Positions 8,475-17,120 are shown, counted from the first letter of the stretch. The stretch is 64,000 nucleotides of DNA from Pseudomonas extremorientalis (GCF_001870465.1 NZ_MDGK01000052.1:186001-250000); one strand, 5' to 3'. Notes: generated by a model from the sequence alone, not told the origin. Translations and numbers: made by a program.

Positions 8475-8502
8475 TGTGGGAGGGGGCAAGCCCCTTCCCA
8501 CA
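8475..8502. repeat. REP element, single copy
   Basis: GTGGGAGGGG-GCAA-GCCCCTTCCCAC is a near-perfect palindrome of the Pseudomonas REP family seen repeatedly in this window. It lies between the convergent 3' ends of zapE and the GlxA-type regulator. Confidence 0.85.
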
Positions 8503-8524
8503 TTTGCCTTGTGTACGCTCTGAC

Positions 8525-9520
8525 TCAGGCAGCCTGCTGGAATTGCTGGCGATACTGGTTCGGTGATAATTCAGTGTGCTGCCTGAACAACCGCGCAAAG
8601 AAACTCGCATCGTCGTAACCCACCTCATAACTGATGGTCTTGATGCTCTTGCGGCTGCCCGAGAGCAGGCCCTTGGCCGTCTCGATCCGCAGGCGTTGCA
8701 GGTAATGCAGCGGCTTGTCGCCGGTGGCGGTCTGGAAGCGGCGCATGAAGTTGCGGATGCTCATGCCGTGTTCCCGGGCGACGTCTTCGAAGCGGAACTT
8801 GTCGGCGAAATGCTCTTCGAGCCAGTGTTGGATCTGCAGGATGATCACGTCCTGGTGCAGCTTCTGACCGCCAAACCCGATACGTCCTGGCGAATAGCTG
8901 CGCTGCACTTCGTAGAGGATATCGCGGGCCACGGCCTGGGCGATGTTGGCGCCACAGAAGCGTTCGATCAGGTAGATGTAGAGGTCGCATGCCGAGGTGG
9001 TGCCGCCGGCGCAATACAGGTTGTCGGCGTCAGTGAGGTGCTTGTCCTGGTTGAGCTGGACCTTGGGGAAACGTTCGCCGAACGCATTGAAGAAACGCCA
9101 GTAGGTGGTCGCTTCCTTGCCATCGAGCAGGCCGGCTTCGGCCAGCCAGAATACCCCGGTGGCTTCGCCGCACAACACAGCACCGCGTGCATGCTGTTCG
9201 CGCAGCCACGGCAGCACTTGCGGGTAGCGGGCGCACAAGGTGTCGAAGTCATCCCAGAAGGCCGGCAGCACGATGATGTCGGCGTCTTCGAGGCCGCCGT
9301 CCACCGGCATGATCACATCACTGAAACTGCACACCGATTGCCCATCGGGGCTGACCAGGCGTGTTTCAAACCCTGGCGTCAGCCCCAGGCCTTGTTGCTT
9401 GCCGTAACGCAGGCTGGCGAGGTGGAAGAAATCCTTGGCTTGCATGAGGGTGGAAGCGAATACCCGATCAATGGCCAAAATGCTGACGCGCCGCAAGGGC
9501 GTGGAGATTTGGTTAGACAT
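8525..9520 (-). CDS. GlxA-family transcriptional regulator (DJ-1/PfpI + AraC)
   Basis: 331 residues. The N-terminal half (~10-190) is a DJ-1/PfpI-like amidotransferase fold with the nucleophile-elbow Cys kept in VLCGEATGVFWLAEAGLLDG. The C-terminal ~225-325 is an AraC/XylS DNA-binding domain with two helix-turn-helix units (FEDVAREHGMSIRNFMRRF and ISYEVGYDDASFFARLFR). Relatives control catabolism of quaternary amines, amino acids or carnitine; the ligand here is unknown. It is divergent from an acyl-CoA dehydrogenase gene across a 145-nt gap, so that gene is the natural target candidate. No strong Shine-Dalgarno is seen; the start is the ATG at 9520. Confidence 0.9.
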   Translation of the reverse strand: MSNQISTPLRRVSILAIDRVFASTLMQAKDFFHLASLRYGKQQGLGLTPGFETRLVSPDGQSVCSFSDVIMPVDGGLEDADIIVLPAFWDDFDTLCARYPQVLPWLREQHARGAVLCGEATGVFWLAEAGLLDGKEATTYWRFFNAFGERFPKVQLNQDKHLTDADNLYCAGGTTSACDLYIYLIERFCGANIAQAVARDILYEVQRSYSPGRIGFGGQKLHQDVIILQIQHWLEEHFADKFRFEDVAREHGMSIRNFMRRFQTATGDKPLHYLQRLRIETAKGLLSGSRKSIKTISYEVGYDDASFFARLFRQHTELSPNQYRQQFQQAA

Positions 9521-9665
9521 AATTTCATTTATTCTTATAGGGGAAAGTGGTCACCAGACGGCTGGATCGTCTTATTTTTTGTCGCATGTGTCCAGTGTCC
9601 CGTGCTGCCTTCGCGGCATAGTCTCTGGGGGCTCGCTCTTGTCCGACAATCCATGCAGGTGACCC

Positions 9666-10802
9666 ATGATTCCCAGAACCTTGTTCAGCCCGGAACACGA
9701 ACTCTTCCGCGAGAGCGTGCGCACCTTCCTCGAAAAGGACGCCGCGCCGTTCCATGGGCAATGGGAGAAACAGGGCTACATCGACCGCAATTTGTGGAGC
9801 AAGGCGGGGGAGGCGGGCATGCTCTGCTCTCACCTGCCGGAAGAATATGGCGGGCTGGGCGCGGACTTTTTATACAGTGCGGTGGTGATCGAAGAGATCA
9901 GCCGGCTGGGCCTGACCGGCATCGGCTTTTCCCTGCATTCGGACATTGTGGCGCCTTATATCCTGCATTACGGCAGTGAAGCGCTGAAACACAAATACCT
10001 GCCCAAGTTGATCTCCGGCGAGCTGGTCACGGCGATTGCCATGACCGAGCCGGGCGCCGGTTCCGACTTGCAAGGCGTGAAGACCACGGCGGTGCTGGAC
10101 GGCGATGAGTACGTGATCAACGGCTCCAAGACCTTCATTACCAACGGCTACCTGGCCGAGTTGGTCATCGTGGTCGCCAAGACCGATCCCAAGGCTGGCG
10201 CCAAGGGCACCAGCCTGTTCCTGGTGGAGGCCGACACGCCGGGCTTCGACAAGGGCAAGCGCCTGGAGAAGGTGGGCATGAAGGCCCAGGACACCTCGGA
10301 GCTGTTCTTCCAGGATGTGCGGGTGCCCAAGGAAAACCTGCTCGGCCAGGCCGGCATGGGCTTCGCCTATCTGATGCAGGAGCTGCCTCAGGAACGGTTG
10401 ACCGTGGCGATTGGCGCTTTGTCGTCAGCCGAGGCGGCGTTGGAGTGGACCCTGGCGTACACCCGTGAACGCCAGGCGTTCGGTAAGGCGATTGCCGATT
10501 TCCAGAACACCCGCTTCAAGCTGGCGGAGATGGCGACCGAGATTCAGATTGGCCGTGTGTTTGTCGACAAGTGCATGGCGTTGCACCTGGAAGGCAAGCT
10601 GGATGTGCCCACAGCGGCGATGGCCAAGTACTGGGCTACCGACCTGCAATGCAAGGTGCTCGATGAGTGCGTGCAGTTGCACGGAGGCTACGGCTTCATG
10701 TGGGAATACCCGATTGCCCGGGCCTGGGCGGATGCGCGGGTGCAGCGGATTTATGCGGGGACCAATGAGATCATGAAGGAGATCATTGCGCGGGCGCTTT
10801 GA
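9666..10802 (+). CDS. Acyl-CoA dehydrogenase, LCAD/IVD-type active site
   Basis: This 378-residue FAD flavoenzyme should catalyse alpha,beta-dehydrogenation of an acyl-CoA, passing electrons to ETF. Family signatures are AMTEPGAGSDLQGVKT, the substrate/FAD strand at ~120-215, and the C-terminal QLHGGYGFMWEYP and RIYAGTNEIMKEIIARA. Most relatives have Glu in the YEG segment as catalytic base; here it is Ala (YAGT). An alternative Glu sits in PQERL, as in isovaleryl- and long-chain acyl-CoA dehydrogenases. A branched or long-chain substrate is therefore more likely than a short straight one. Divergent from the GlxA-type regulator; chain specificity is inferred only. Confidence 0.92.
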   Translation: MIPRTLFSPEHELFRESVRTFLEKDAAPFHGQWEKQGYIDRNLWSKAGEAGMLCSHLPEEYGGLGADFLYSAVVIEEISRLGLTGIGFSLHSDIVAPYILHYGSEALKHKYLPKLISGELVTAIAMTEPGAGSDLQGVKTTAVLDGDEYVINGSKTFITNGYLAELVIVVAKTDPKAGAKGTSLFLVEADTPGFDKGKRLEKVGMKAQDTSELFFQDVRVPKENLLGQAGMGFAYLMQELPQERLTVAIGALSSAEAALEWTLAYTRERQAFGKAIADFQNTRFKLAEMATEIQIGRVFVDKCMALHLEGKLDVPTAAMAKYWATDLQCKVLDECVQLHGGYGFMWEYPIARAWADARVQRIYAGTNEIMKEIIARAL

Positions 10803-10826
10803 TTGGGCGGTTCTGCTGATGGCCAA

Positions 10827-10903
10827 ATCGGGGGCAAGCCCCCTCCCACACTTGAATGTATTCACAGATCAAAATGTGGGAGGGGGCTTGCCCCCGATAG
10901 CGG
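10827..10903. repeat. REP doublet (REPIN-like), inverted pair
   Basis: Two REP copies in inverted orientation, ATCGGGGGCAAGCCCCCTCC... (10827-10850) and GTGGGAGGGGGCTTGCCCCC... (10876-10903), are separated by about 25 nt. The GTGGGAGG ends face the spacer. The whole unit can fold into one long hairpin. It lies between convergent genes. Confidence 0.9.
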
Positions 10904-10915
10904 TCTTAAGATCAA

Positions 10916-11956
10916 TCAAGGCGCTGGGTTCGGGTGATCCTTCTGAATCGCCTCAATCCCTTCCAATACCTCTTTCGACAGTTTCAGATCCGCACTGGCA
11001 ATGTTGCTGTCCAGTTGCCCCAGGCTTGTCGCGCCAATGATGTTGCTGGTCACGAACGGTTGCTGCGTCACAAACGCCAACGCCATCTGCGCCGGGTCCA
11101 GCCCATGCTCCCGCGCCAGTGCAACGTAGCGGCTGCATGCCGCTTCCGACTGCGGGTTGAAGTAACGGCTGAAGCGGCTGTATTCCGTCAGTCGCGCTTT
11201 CGCTGGGCGGGCGCCATTCTCATATTTGCCGCTGAGCATGCCGAACGCCAGGGGCGAATACGCCAGCAGGCCGCATTGCTCGCGAATCGCGACTTCCGCC
11301 AGGCCCACTTCAAAGCTGCGGTTGAGCAGGTTGTAGGGGTTCTGGATCGACACCGCACGCGGCCAGCCACGGGCTTCGGCCAGGGCGAGGAACTTCATGG
11401 TGCCCCACGGCGTTTCGTTGGACAGGCCGATGTGGCGGATCTTGCCGGCCTTCACCTGCTCATCCAGCGCTTCGAGGGTTTCTTCCAGCGGGGTGAGGTT
11501 GTCTTCGTCCTTGTGCTTGTAGCTCAGTTGGCCGAAGAAGTTGGTACTGCGTTCCGGCCAGTGCAGTTGGTAGAGGTCGATCCAGTCGGTCTGCAGGCGC
11601 TTGAGGCTGGCGTCCAGGGCTTCGACGATGTGCTTGCGGTTGTGGCGCAGGTGACCGTCGCGGATGTAATCGATGGTGTTGCCGGGGCCAGCGATCTTGC
11701 TGGCGAGGATCCAGTCGGCACGGTCGCCACGGCTCTTGAAGTAATTACCGATGTAGCGTTCGGTGGTGGCATAGGTGTCGGCCTTGGGCGGCACCGGGTA
11801 CATTTCAGCGGTGTCGAGGAAGTTGATCCCCGCGCCCTTGGCCCGCTCGATCTGCGCGAAGGCCTCTGCCTCGCTGTTCTGCTCGCCCCAGGTCATGGTC
11901 CCCAGGGCTATCGCGCTCACGTTCAGATCCGTACGGCCCAGCTGTCGATAATCCAT
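10916..11956 (-). CDS. NADP(H)-dependent aldo/keto reductase, Tas-like
   Basis: 346 residues, the same length as E. coli Tas. The AKR fold is shown by the N-terminal GTMTWGEQ, the NFLDTAEMYP segment (Asp and Tyr of the tetrad), ILASKIAG (Lys) and LYQLHWPER (His). The C-terminal NIIGATSLGQLDSN segment binds the nicotinamide cofactor phosphate. The start is the ATG at 11956 preceded by AAGGAG; an upstream in-frame codon lies inside that ribosome binding site. The natural substrate is unknown; Tas was named for a tyrosine-auxotrophy suppressor. Monocistronic, with about 250 nt before rplM on the other strand. Confidence 0.92.
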   Translation of the reverse strand: MDYRQLGRTDLNVSAIALGTMTWGEQNSEAEAFAQIERAKGAGINFLDTAEMYPVPPKADTYATTERYIGNYFKSRGDRADWILASKIAGPGNTIDYIRDGHLRHNRKHIVEALDASLKRLQTDWIDLYQLHWPERSTNFFGQLSYKHKDEDNLTPLEETLEALDEQVKAGKIRHIGLSNETPWGTMKFLALAEARGWPRAVSIQNPYNLLNRSFEVGLAEVAIREQCGLLAYSPLAFGMLSGKYENGARPAKARLTEYSRFSRYFNPQSEAACSRYVALAREHGLDPAQMALAFVTQQPFVTSNIIGATSLGQLDSNIASADLKLSKEVLEGIEAIQKDHPNPAP

Positions 11957-12128
11957 CGGGTACTCCTTCAGGGAAAACAATCATAAAAGCAGGTTGAATT
12001 TTTTTTCGCAATCTGCATAATTGCCCACCTCTTTCTGCAGTGGAAGTGATGCGCCGCCTGCCGAAGAATCTTGCCGTTGAACGGACGCGCCGACCCGAGC
12101 CCCCGATAGCGTCTGTATCCGGCTGCCT

Positions 12129-12162
12129 TTGACTTGTCAAAGTACGCACTATTCAGTAAGAT
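12129..12162 (+). promoter_or_regulatory. Candidate rplM-rpsI promoter
   Basis: TTGACT (12129-12134) is a good -35 match, but the best -10-like hexamer TATTCA (12150-12155) lies only 15 nt away. The rest of the 11957-12204 gap shows no other strong signal. Confidence 0.3.
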
Positions 12163-12204
12163 CCGCCGTCTAATTTACAGGGCGGCCCCTGAGGCTATTA
12201 AAGA

Positions 12205-12633
12205 ATGACAACTTTTACTGCAAAACCGGAAACAGTTCAGCGCGACTGGTTTGTCGTCGACGCCGCTGGTCAGACCCTGGGTCGTCTGGCCACTGAAGTC
12301 GCCAGCCGTCTGCGTGGCAAGCACAAGCCTGAGTACACCCCTCACGTTGACACCGGTGACTACATCGTGATCATCAACGCTGAGCAGGTTCGTGTAACCG
12401 GCAACAAAGCAAGCGACAAAATGTACTACCGTCACTCCGGTTTCCCAGGCGGTATCAAGTCTTCCAACTTCGAAGGCCTGATTGCCAAGAAGCCTGAAGC
12501 CCCGATCGAAATCGCGGTCAAAGGCATGCTGCCTAAGGGCCCACTGGGTCGCGATATGTTTCGCAAGCTGAAAGTCTATGCGGGCGCTGTACACCCTCAT
12601 GCTGCTCAGCAGCCCCAAGAACTGAAGTTTTAA
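12205..12633 (+). CDS. rplM: 50S ribosomal protein L13
   Basis: 142 residues, the standard L13 length. Recognisable segments are DRVWFVVDA-type [16 protein letters not shown] at the N-terminus and the conserved [12 protein letters not shown] and [12 protein letters not shown]. It binds 23S rRNA early in large-subunit assembly. It is first of the usual rplM-rpsI pair, 14 nt before rpsI, and shares that gene's terminator. Confidence 0.98.
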
Positions 12634-12647
12634 CGGAATAGTTCATT

Positions 12648-13040
12648 ATGTCGGCGACTCAAAATTACGGCACTGGCCGTCGCAAAACCGCAACCGCTCG
12701 CGTTTTCCTGCGTCCGGGTACTGGTAACATCTCGATCAACAACCGCTCCCTGGACAACTTCTTCGGCCGCGAAACTGCCCGCATGGTAGTTCGTCAGCCG
12801 CTGGAACTGACCGAGACCGTTGAAAAGTTCGACATCTACGTCACCGTTATCGGTGGCGGTGTAAGTGGTCAAGCTGGCGCAATCCGCCACGGTATCACTC
12901 GCGCTCTGATGCAGTACGACGAAACCCTGCGTGGCGCTCTGCGCAAAGCTGGCTTCGTGACTCGCGATGCTCGTGAAGTTGAACGTAAGAAAGTCGGTCT
13001 GCGTAAAGCGCGTAAGCGTCCGCAGTACTCGAAGCGTTAA
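12648..13040 (+). CDS. rpsI: 30S ribosomal protein S9
   Basis: 130 residues, with the N-terminal [17 protein letters not shown] and the basic C-terminal tail ending [12 protein letters not shown] that reaches towards P-site tRNA. GGAA lies 11 nt before the ATG. It is the second gene of the rplM operon and is followed directly by a strong terminator. Confidence 0.98.
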
Positions 13041-13060
13041 TTCGCTTTACGTTCCACAAA

Positions 13061-13095
13061 AACGCCCAGCCTCCTCACGGAGCTGGGCGTTTTTT
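13061..13095 (+). terminator. Intrinsic terminator of rplM-rpsI
   Basis: AACGCCCAG pairs with CTGGGCGTT, extended by CTCC/GGAG across a single bulged C, and is followed by TTTTT. A strong hairpin. Confidence 0.93.
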
Positions 13096-13133
13096 ATTGC
13101 CTGCGATTTATGCAGAAAAATCGCCGTGACAAC

Positions 13134-13160
13134 TTGCCACATCCGTAGACCCCCTATACT
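13134..13160 (+). promoter_or_regulatory. Candidate petABC promoter
   Basis: TTGCCA (13134-13139) and TATACT (13155-13160) are good sigma-70 hexamers, though the spacing of 15 nt is short. They lie about 150 nt before the petA start, leaving a leader that contains a hairpin (AGCCCC 13178-13183 with GGGGCT 13206-13211, then TTTC). Confidence 0.45.
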
Positions 13161-13306
13161 ACAAGGCCTGGAGGCTGAGCCCCGGGCAATTCCCTTGTCA
13201 GACGTGGGGCTTTTCATTACCATTCGGCAAAATTTTTATAAGTAAAGATTCAACACTTAGTAGACGCCTGATTTAACAGGCCAAAAAGCTGATGGGAGAG
13301 GACTGA

Positions 13307-13900
13307 ATGAGCAATGACGGCGTGAATGCAGGCCGGCGTCGCTTCTTGGTAGCAGCCACATCCGTGGTGGGTGCTGCAGGAGCGGTGGGGGCTGCGGTCC
13401 CGTTCGTGGGGTCATGGTTTCCCAGTGCCAAGGCGAAAGCCGCAGGTGCACCGGTGAAGGTGAATATCAGCAAGATCGAGCCAGGCCAGCAGATGATTGC
13501 TGAGTGGCGCGGCCAGCCGGTGTTCATTGTTCGTCGTACCGAGGAAATCCTGGGGAATCTCAAGAAGATCGAAGGCCAGTTGTCTGACCCCAAATCCGAG
13601 AAGTCCGACCAGCCCGCCTACGCCAAAAACGAAGTGCGTTCGATCAAGCCAGAGATCCTGCTGCTGGTCGGTCTGTGTACCCACCTGGGTTGTTCGCCAA
13701 CCTTCCGCCCGGAAGTGGCCCCTGTCGACCTGGGCAAGGATTGGGTCGGCGGTTATTTCTGCCCCTGCCACGGCTCACACTACGACCTCGCTGGCCGCGT
13801 CTACAAATCCCAGCCTGCTCCCCTGAACCTGCCGGTTCCTCCGCACACCTACGAAACTGACGACCTCATTGTCATTGGCCTCGATAAGGAGAACGCGTGA
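13307..13900 (+). CDS. petA: Ubiquinol-cytochrome c reductase Rieske iron-sulfur subunit
   Basis: 197 residues. An uncleaved Tat-type N-terminus (GRRRFLVAAT) leads into the single membrane anchor (~15-38). Rieske box I CTHLGC (124-129) and box II CPCHGS (152-157) supply cluster ligands C124, H126, C152 and H155 and the C129-C154 disulfide. It moves electrons from ubiquinol to cytochrome c1 on the periplasmic face. GGAGAGGAC precedes the ATG. First gene of petABC; its stop overlaps the petB start by one base (TGATG). Confidence 0.97.
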   Translation: MSNDGVNAGRRRFLVAATSVVGAAGAVGAAVPFVGSWFPSAKAKAAGAPVKVNISKIEPGQQMIAEWRGQPVFIVRRTEEILGNLKKIEGQLSDPKSEKSDQPAYAKNEVRSIKPEILLLVGLCTHLGCSPTFRPEVAPVDLGKDWVGGYFCPCHGSHYDLAGRVYKSQPAPLNLPVPPHTYETDDLIVIGLDKENA

Positions 13901-15111
13901 TGAGCAAGTTCATGGATTGGGTGGATGCGCGCTTCCCCGCCACTAAAATGTGGGAAGACCATCTCAGCAAATATTACGCGCCGAAAAACTTCAACTTCTT
14001 CTATTTCTTCGGCTCCCTGGCCCTGCTGGTGCTGGTCAACCAGATCGTCACCGGTGTGTGGCTGACGATGAGCTACACCCCGTCGGCGGAAGAGGCGTTC
14101 GCCTCCGTCGAGTACATCATGCGTGACGTCGAGTACGGCTCGATCCTGCGTCTGCTGCACTCCACCGGCGCCTCGGCATTCTTCATCGTCGTCTACCTGC
14201 ACATGTTCCGTGGCCTGCTCTACGGCTCGTACCAGAAGCCGCGTGAGCTGGTGTGGGTGTTCGGCATGCTGATCTACCTGGCGTTGATGGCCGAAGCCTT
14301 CATGGGTTACCTGCTGCCGTGGGGCCAGATGTCGTACTGGGGCGCCCAGGTGATCATCTCGCTGTTCGGTGCGATCCCGGTGATCGGCAACGACCTGACC
14401 CAGTGGATCCGGGGTGACTACCTGATCTCCGGCATCACCCTGAACCGCTTCTTCGCCCTGCACGTTGTGGCTCTGCCGATCGTGATCCTGGGCCTGGTGG
14501 TGCTGCACATCCTGGCGTTGCACGAGGTCGGCTCCAACAACCCGGATGGCGTGGACATCAAGAAGCACAAGGACGAAAACGGCATCCCGCTGGATGGCAT
14601 TCCGTTCCACCCTTACTACACCGTGAAAGACATTGTCGGTGTGGTGGTGTTCCTGTTCGTGTTCTGCTCGATCGTGTTCTTTTTCCCGGAGATGGGCGGT
14701 TATTTCCTGGAGAAGCCTAACTTCGAACAGGCCAACGCCTTCAAGACGCCCGAGCACATTGCCCCGGTCTGGTACTTCACGCCGTTCTACGCGATCTTGC
14801 GCGCGATCCCCGACAAGCTCATGGGCGTGATCGCCATGGGCGCGGCCATCGCGGTGCTGTTCGTGTTGCCTTGGCTCGACCGTAGCCCGGTCAAGTCCAT
14901 GCGCTACAAGGGCTGGCTGAGCAAGATCTGGCTGTGGGTGTTCTGCATTGCCTTCGTCATCCTGGGCGTCCTCGGTGTATTGGCGCCAACCCCAGAGCGT
15001 ACGTTGCTGTCGCAGGTCTGCACCTTCCTGTACTTCGCCTACTTCATTCTGATGCCGTTCTACACCCGGCTCGAGAAGACCAAACCGGTTCCGGAAAGGG
15101 TGACTGGCTGA
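13900..15111 (+). CDS. petB: Cytochrome b subunit of bc1 complex
   Basis: 403 residues with about eight membrane helices. The two haem-b His pairs lie in LLHSTGASAFFIVVYLHMF and in FALHVVALPIVILGLVVLHI. The Qo-site PEW-type motif appears as PVWYF near ~290. It forms the quinol oxidation and reduction core of complex III. The chosen start is the ATG at 13900, overlapping the petA stop; a GTG three bases earlier would only add one Met. AAGGAG lies upstream inside petA. It is coupled to petC by another one-base overlap. Confidence 0.97.
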   Translation: MSKFMDWVDARFPATKMWEDHLSKYYAPKNFNFFYFFGSLALLVLVNQIVTGVWLTMSYTPSAEEAFASVEYIMRDVEYGSILRLLHSTGASAFFIVVYLHMFRGLLYGSYQKPRELVWVFGMLIYLALMAEAFMGYLLPWGQMSYWGAQVIISLFGAIPVIGNDLTQWIRGDYLISGITLNRFFALHVVALPIVILGLVVLHILALHEVGSNNPDGVDIKKHKDENGIPLDGIPFHPYYTVKDIVGVVVFLFVFCSIVFFFPEMGGYFLEKPNFEQANAFKTPEHIAPVWYFTPFYAILRAIPDKLMGVIAMGAAIAVLFVLPWLDRSPVKSMRYKGWLSKIWLWVFCIAFVILGVLGVLAPTPERTLLSQVCTFLYFAYFILMPFYTRLEKTKPVPERVTG

Positions 15112-15890
15112 TGAAAAAGTTATTCGTTGCTTTGATGCTTGCGGCGCTGCCGCTCCTGTCCTTCGCCGCCGAGCACGGTGGCCCGGCGCTGGAAAAAGTC
15201 GATATCGACGTGTCTGACAAGGCCGCCATGCAAGACGGCGCGCGTACGTTCGCCAACTACTGCATGGGCTGCCACAGCGCCAAGTTCCAGCGTTACGAGC
15301 GGGTGGCCGATGACCTCGGTATCCCCCATGAAATGATGCTGGAGAAACTGGTGTTCACTGGTGCCAAGATCGGCGACCACATGACCATCGGCATGAAGCC
15401 CGCCGACGCCAAGACCTGGTTCGGCGCGGCACCGCCCGACCTGACCCTGGTGGCACGTGTACGCGGCACCGACTGGCTCTACGGCTACCTGAAATCCTTC
15501 TACGAAGACCCGGCGCGCCCTTATGGCGTGAACAACCGTGTGTTCCCGAACGTCGGCATGCCTAACGTTCTGGTCGGCCTGCAAGGCAAGCAAGTGGTAG
15601 GATGCAAGCAGATTCAGGTCGTTGAAGACGGCAAGAAGCAATACGATCCGTTGACCGGCACACCTTTGACTCATGAAGCGTGCGATCAACTGAAGATAGA
15701 AACCCCAGGTTCGTTGACAGACGAGCAGTTCGACGAGAAGGTCAAGAACCTTGTGACCTTCCTGGCCTACTCGGCCAACCCGGTCAAACTGCAGCATCAG
15801 CGCATCGGTACCTATGTGTTGCTGTACCTGGCGTTCTTCTTCGTATTCGCCTATCTGCTCAAACGCGAATACTGGAAGGATGTGCATTGA
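15111..15890 (+). CDS. petC: Cytochrome c1
   Basis: 259 residues. It has a signal peptide (MKKLFVALMLAALPLLSFA), a CMGCH haem-c site (C51, C54, H55) and a likely axial Met in NVGMPNVL. A C-terminal anchor helix (~234-250, YVLLYLAFFFVFAYLL) holds the protein in the inner membrane. It accepts electrons from the Rieske protein and passes them to soluble cytochrome c. Unlike Bradyrhizobium fbcH it is not fused to cytochrome b. It is last in petABC and followed by a long hairpin. Confidence 0.97.
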   Translation: MKKLFVALMLAALPLLSFAAEHGGPALEKVDIDVSDKAAMQDGARTFANYCMGCHSAKFQRYERVADDLGIPHEMMLEKLVFTGAKIGDHMTIGMKPADAKTWFGAAPPDLTLVARVRGTDWLYGYLKSFYEDPARPYGVNNRVFPNVGMPNVLVGLQGKQVVGCKQIQVVEDGKKQYDPLTGTPLTHEACDQLKIETPGSLTDEQFDEKVKNLVTFLAYSANPVKLQHQRIGTYVLLYLAFFFVFAYLLKREYWKDVH

Positions 15891-15919
15891 TCCAACCGTA
15901 AGCAATTGCTGTTAATCTT

Positions 15920-16002
15920 GCGCGCCCAGCGGCATCTCTGAATACGTAGCGGTCTGGTTGTTCCAGGCGTTACAGAGATGCTCTCTGGGCGCGCTCGTTT
16001 TT
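15920..16002 (+). terminator. Long imperfect hairpin between petC and sspA, terminator-like
   Basis: GCGCGCCCAG (15920-15929) and GCATCTCTG (15932-15940) pair with CAGAGATGC (15973-15981) and CTGGGCGCGC (15985-15994). This makes 19 base pairs with a small internal loop. The apical part can form a further CTGG/CCAG hairpin (15954-15966). TCGTTTTTG follows. It probably ends petABC transcription but is larger than a typical terminator. Confidence 0.7.
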
Positions 16003-16039
16003 GAGCTTTCGATAATTTCAACAAGCGAGGAGGACCGCC

Positions 16040-16657
16040 ATGGGCGTGACCAACCGGTTGGCCTGTTACTCCGACCCCGCCGACCACTATTCCCACCGAG
16101 TACGCATCGTGCTCGCAGAGAAGGGTGTCAGCGCCGAGATCATCAGTGTGGAAGCAGGTCGTCATCCACCCAAACTGATCGAAGTGAACCCCTACGGCAG
16201 CTTGCCCACCCTGGTCGATCGTGACCTGGCGTTGTGGGAGTCGACCGTCGTGATGGAATACCTGGATGAGCGTTACCCGCATCCACCCTTGCTGCCGGTG
16301 TACCCGGTGGCGCGTGCCAACAGCCGCCTGCTGATCCACCGGATCCAGCGTGACTGGTGCGGGCTGGTGGATTTGATTCTGGATACCCGCAGCAAAGAGG
16401 CGGCACGTGTACAGGCGCGTAAGGAATTGCGCGAAAGCCTGACCGGCGTTTCGCCGCTGTTCGCCGATAAGCCTTTTTTCCTCAGTGAGGAACAAAGTTT
16501 GGTGGATTGCTGCCTATTACCGATACTCTGGCGTTTGCCGATTCTTGGTATTGAACTGCCGCGGCCAGCCAAGCCGCTGCTTGATTACATGGAGCGCCAG
16601 TTTGCGCGTGAGGCTTTCCAGGCGAGTCTGTCTGGTGTCGAACGCGATATGCGCTAA
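16040..16657 (+). CDS. sspA: Stringent starvation protein A
   Basis: 205 residues with a glutathione-S-transferase fold: thioredoxin-like N-terminus (NRLACYSDPADHYSHRVRIV) and helical C-terminal domain. SspA binds RNA polymerase, is not an active GST, and controls stress, acid and virulence genes. GAGGAGGACC gives a strong ribosome binding site for the ATG at 16040. It is paired with sspB 17 nt downstream, as in most gammaproteobacteria, and follows petABC, also a usual arrangement in Pseudomonas. Confidence 0.95.
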   Translation: MGVTNRLACYSDPADHYSHRVRIVLAEKGVSAEIISVEAGRHPPKLIEVNPYGSLPTLVDRDLALWESTVVMEYLDERYPHPPLLPVYPVARANSRLLIHRIQRDWCGLVDLILDTRSKEAARVQARKELRESLTGVSPLFADKPFFLSEEQSLVDCCLLPILWRLPILGIELPRPAKPLLDYMERQFAREAFQASLSGVERDMR

Positions 16658-16674
16658 GGCTTAAGGAGCCGCTG

Positions 16675-17094
16675 ATGAACTCCAGTCGACCCTACCTGGT
16701 CCGTGCGCTCTATGAGTGGATTGTGGACAACGATTGCACCCCGCACATGCTGGTCAATTCCGAATTTCCTGCGGTTCAGGTACCGCAGGGTTTTGCCAGC
16801 GACGGGCAGATTGTGCTGAACGTATCACCCAGTGCCGTGCGCCACCTGCACATGGACAACGAAGCGGTCAGCTTCGAAGGGCGTTTCGGCGGCGTGCCGC
16901 ATACGCTGTACGTGCCGATTGGCGCCATCCTCGGCATCTATGCCCGGGAGAATGGCCAAGGCATGGTGTTCGATCTGGAGTCGCCTTTCGAGGACGACGA
17001 ATCGATCGAAAGCGAACAGGGCGATGATCAACCTCCACCGGATTCCGAGCCACCGCGTCCCAGCGGCCGGCCGAGCCTGAAAGTGGTGAAATAA
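16675..17094 (+). CDS. sspB: ClpXP protease specificity-enhancing factor SspB
   Basis: 139 residues. The N-terminal ~110 form the SspB substrate-binding domain (RPYLVRALYEWIVDNDCTPH, LNVSPSAVRHLHMDN). A flexible acidic and Pro-rich linker ends in RPSLKVVK, the ClpX-docking tail. It delivers ssrA-tagged proteins from stalled ribosomes to ClpXP. Shine-Dalgarno AAGGAG. Cotranscribed with sspA and followed by a terminator. Confidence 0.95.
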   Translation: MNSSRPYLVRALYEWIVDNDCTPHMLVNSEFPAVQVPQGFASDGQIVLNVSPSAVRHLHMDNEAVSFEGRFGGVPHTLYVPIGAILGIYARENGQGMVFDLESPFEDDESIESEQGDDQPPPDSEPPRPSGRPSLKVVK

Positions 17095-17120
17095 ACGGCG
17101 TTCCCCTCGGGGTTTGCCGA

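Noticed and set aside
11957..12204. Possible L13 autoregulatory leader before rplM
   Set aside because: The described L13 leader belongs to Firmicutes, and no comparable stable fold was seen here.
14934..15110. Longer petC starting inside petB
   Set aside because: The extra part is petB in another frame, while the ATG at 15111 begins a clear signal peptide.
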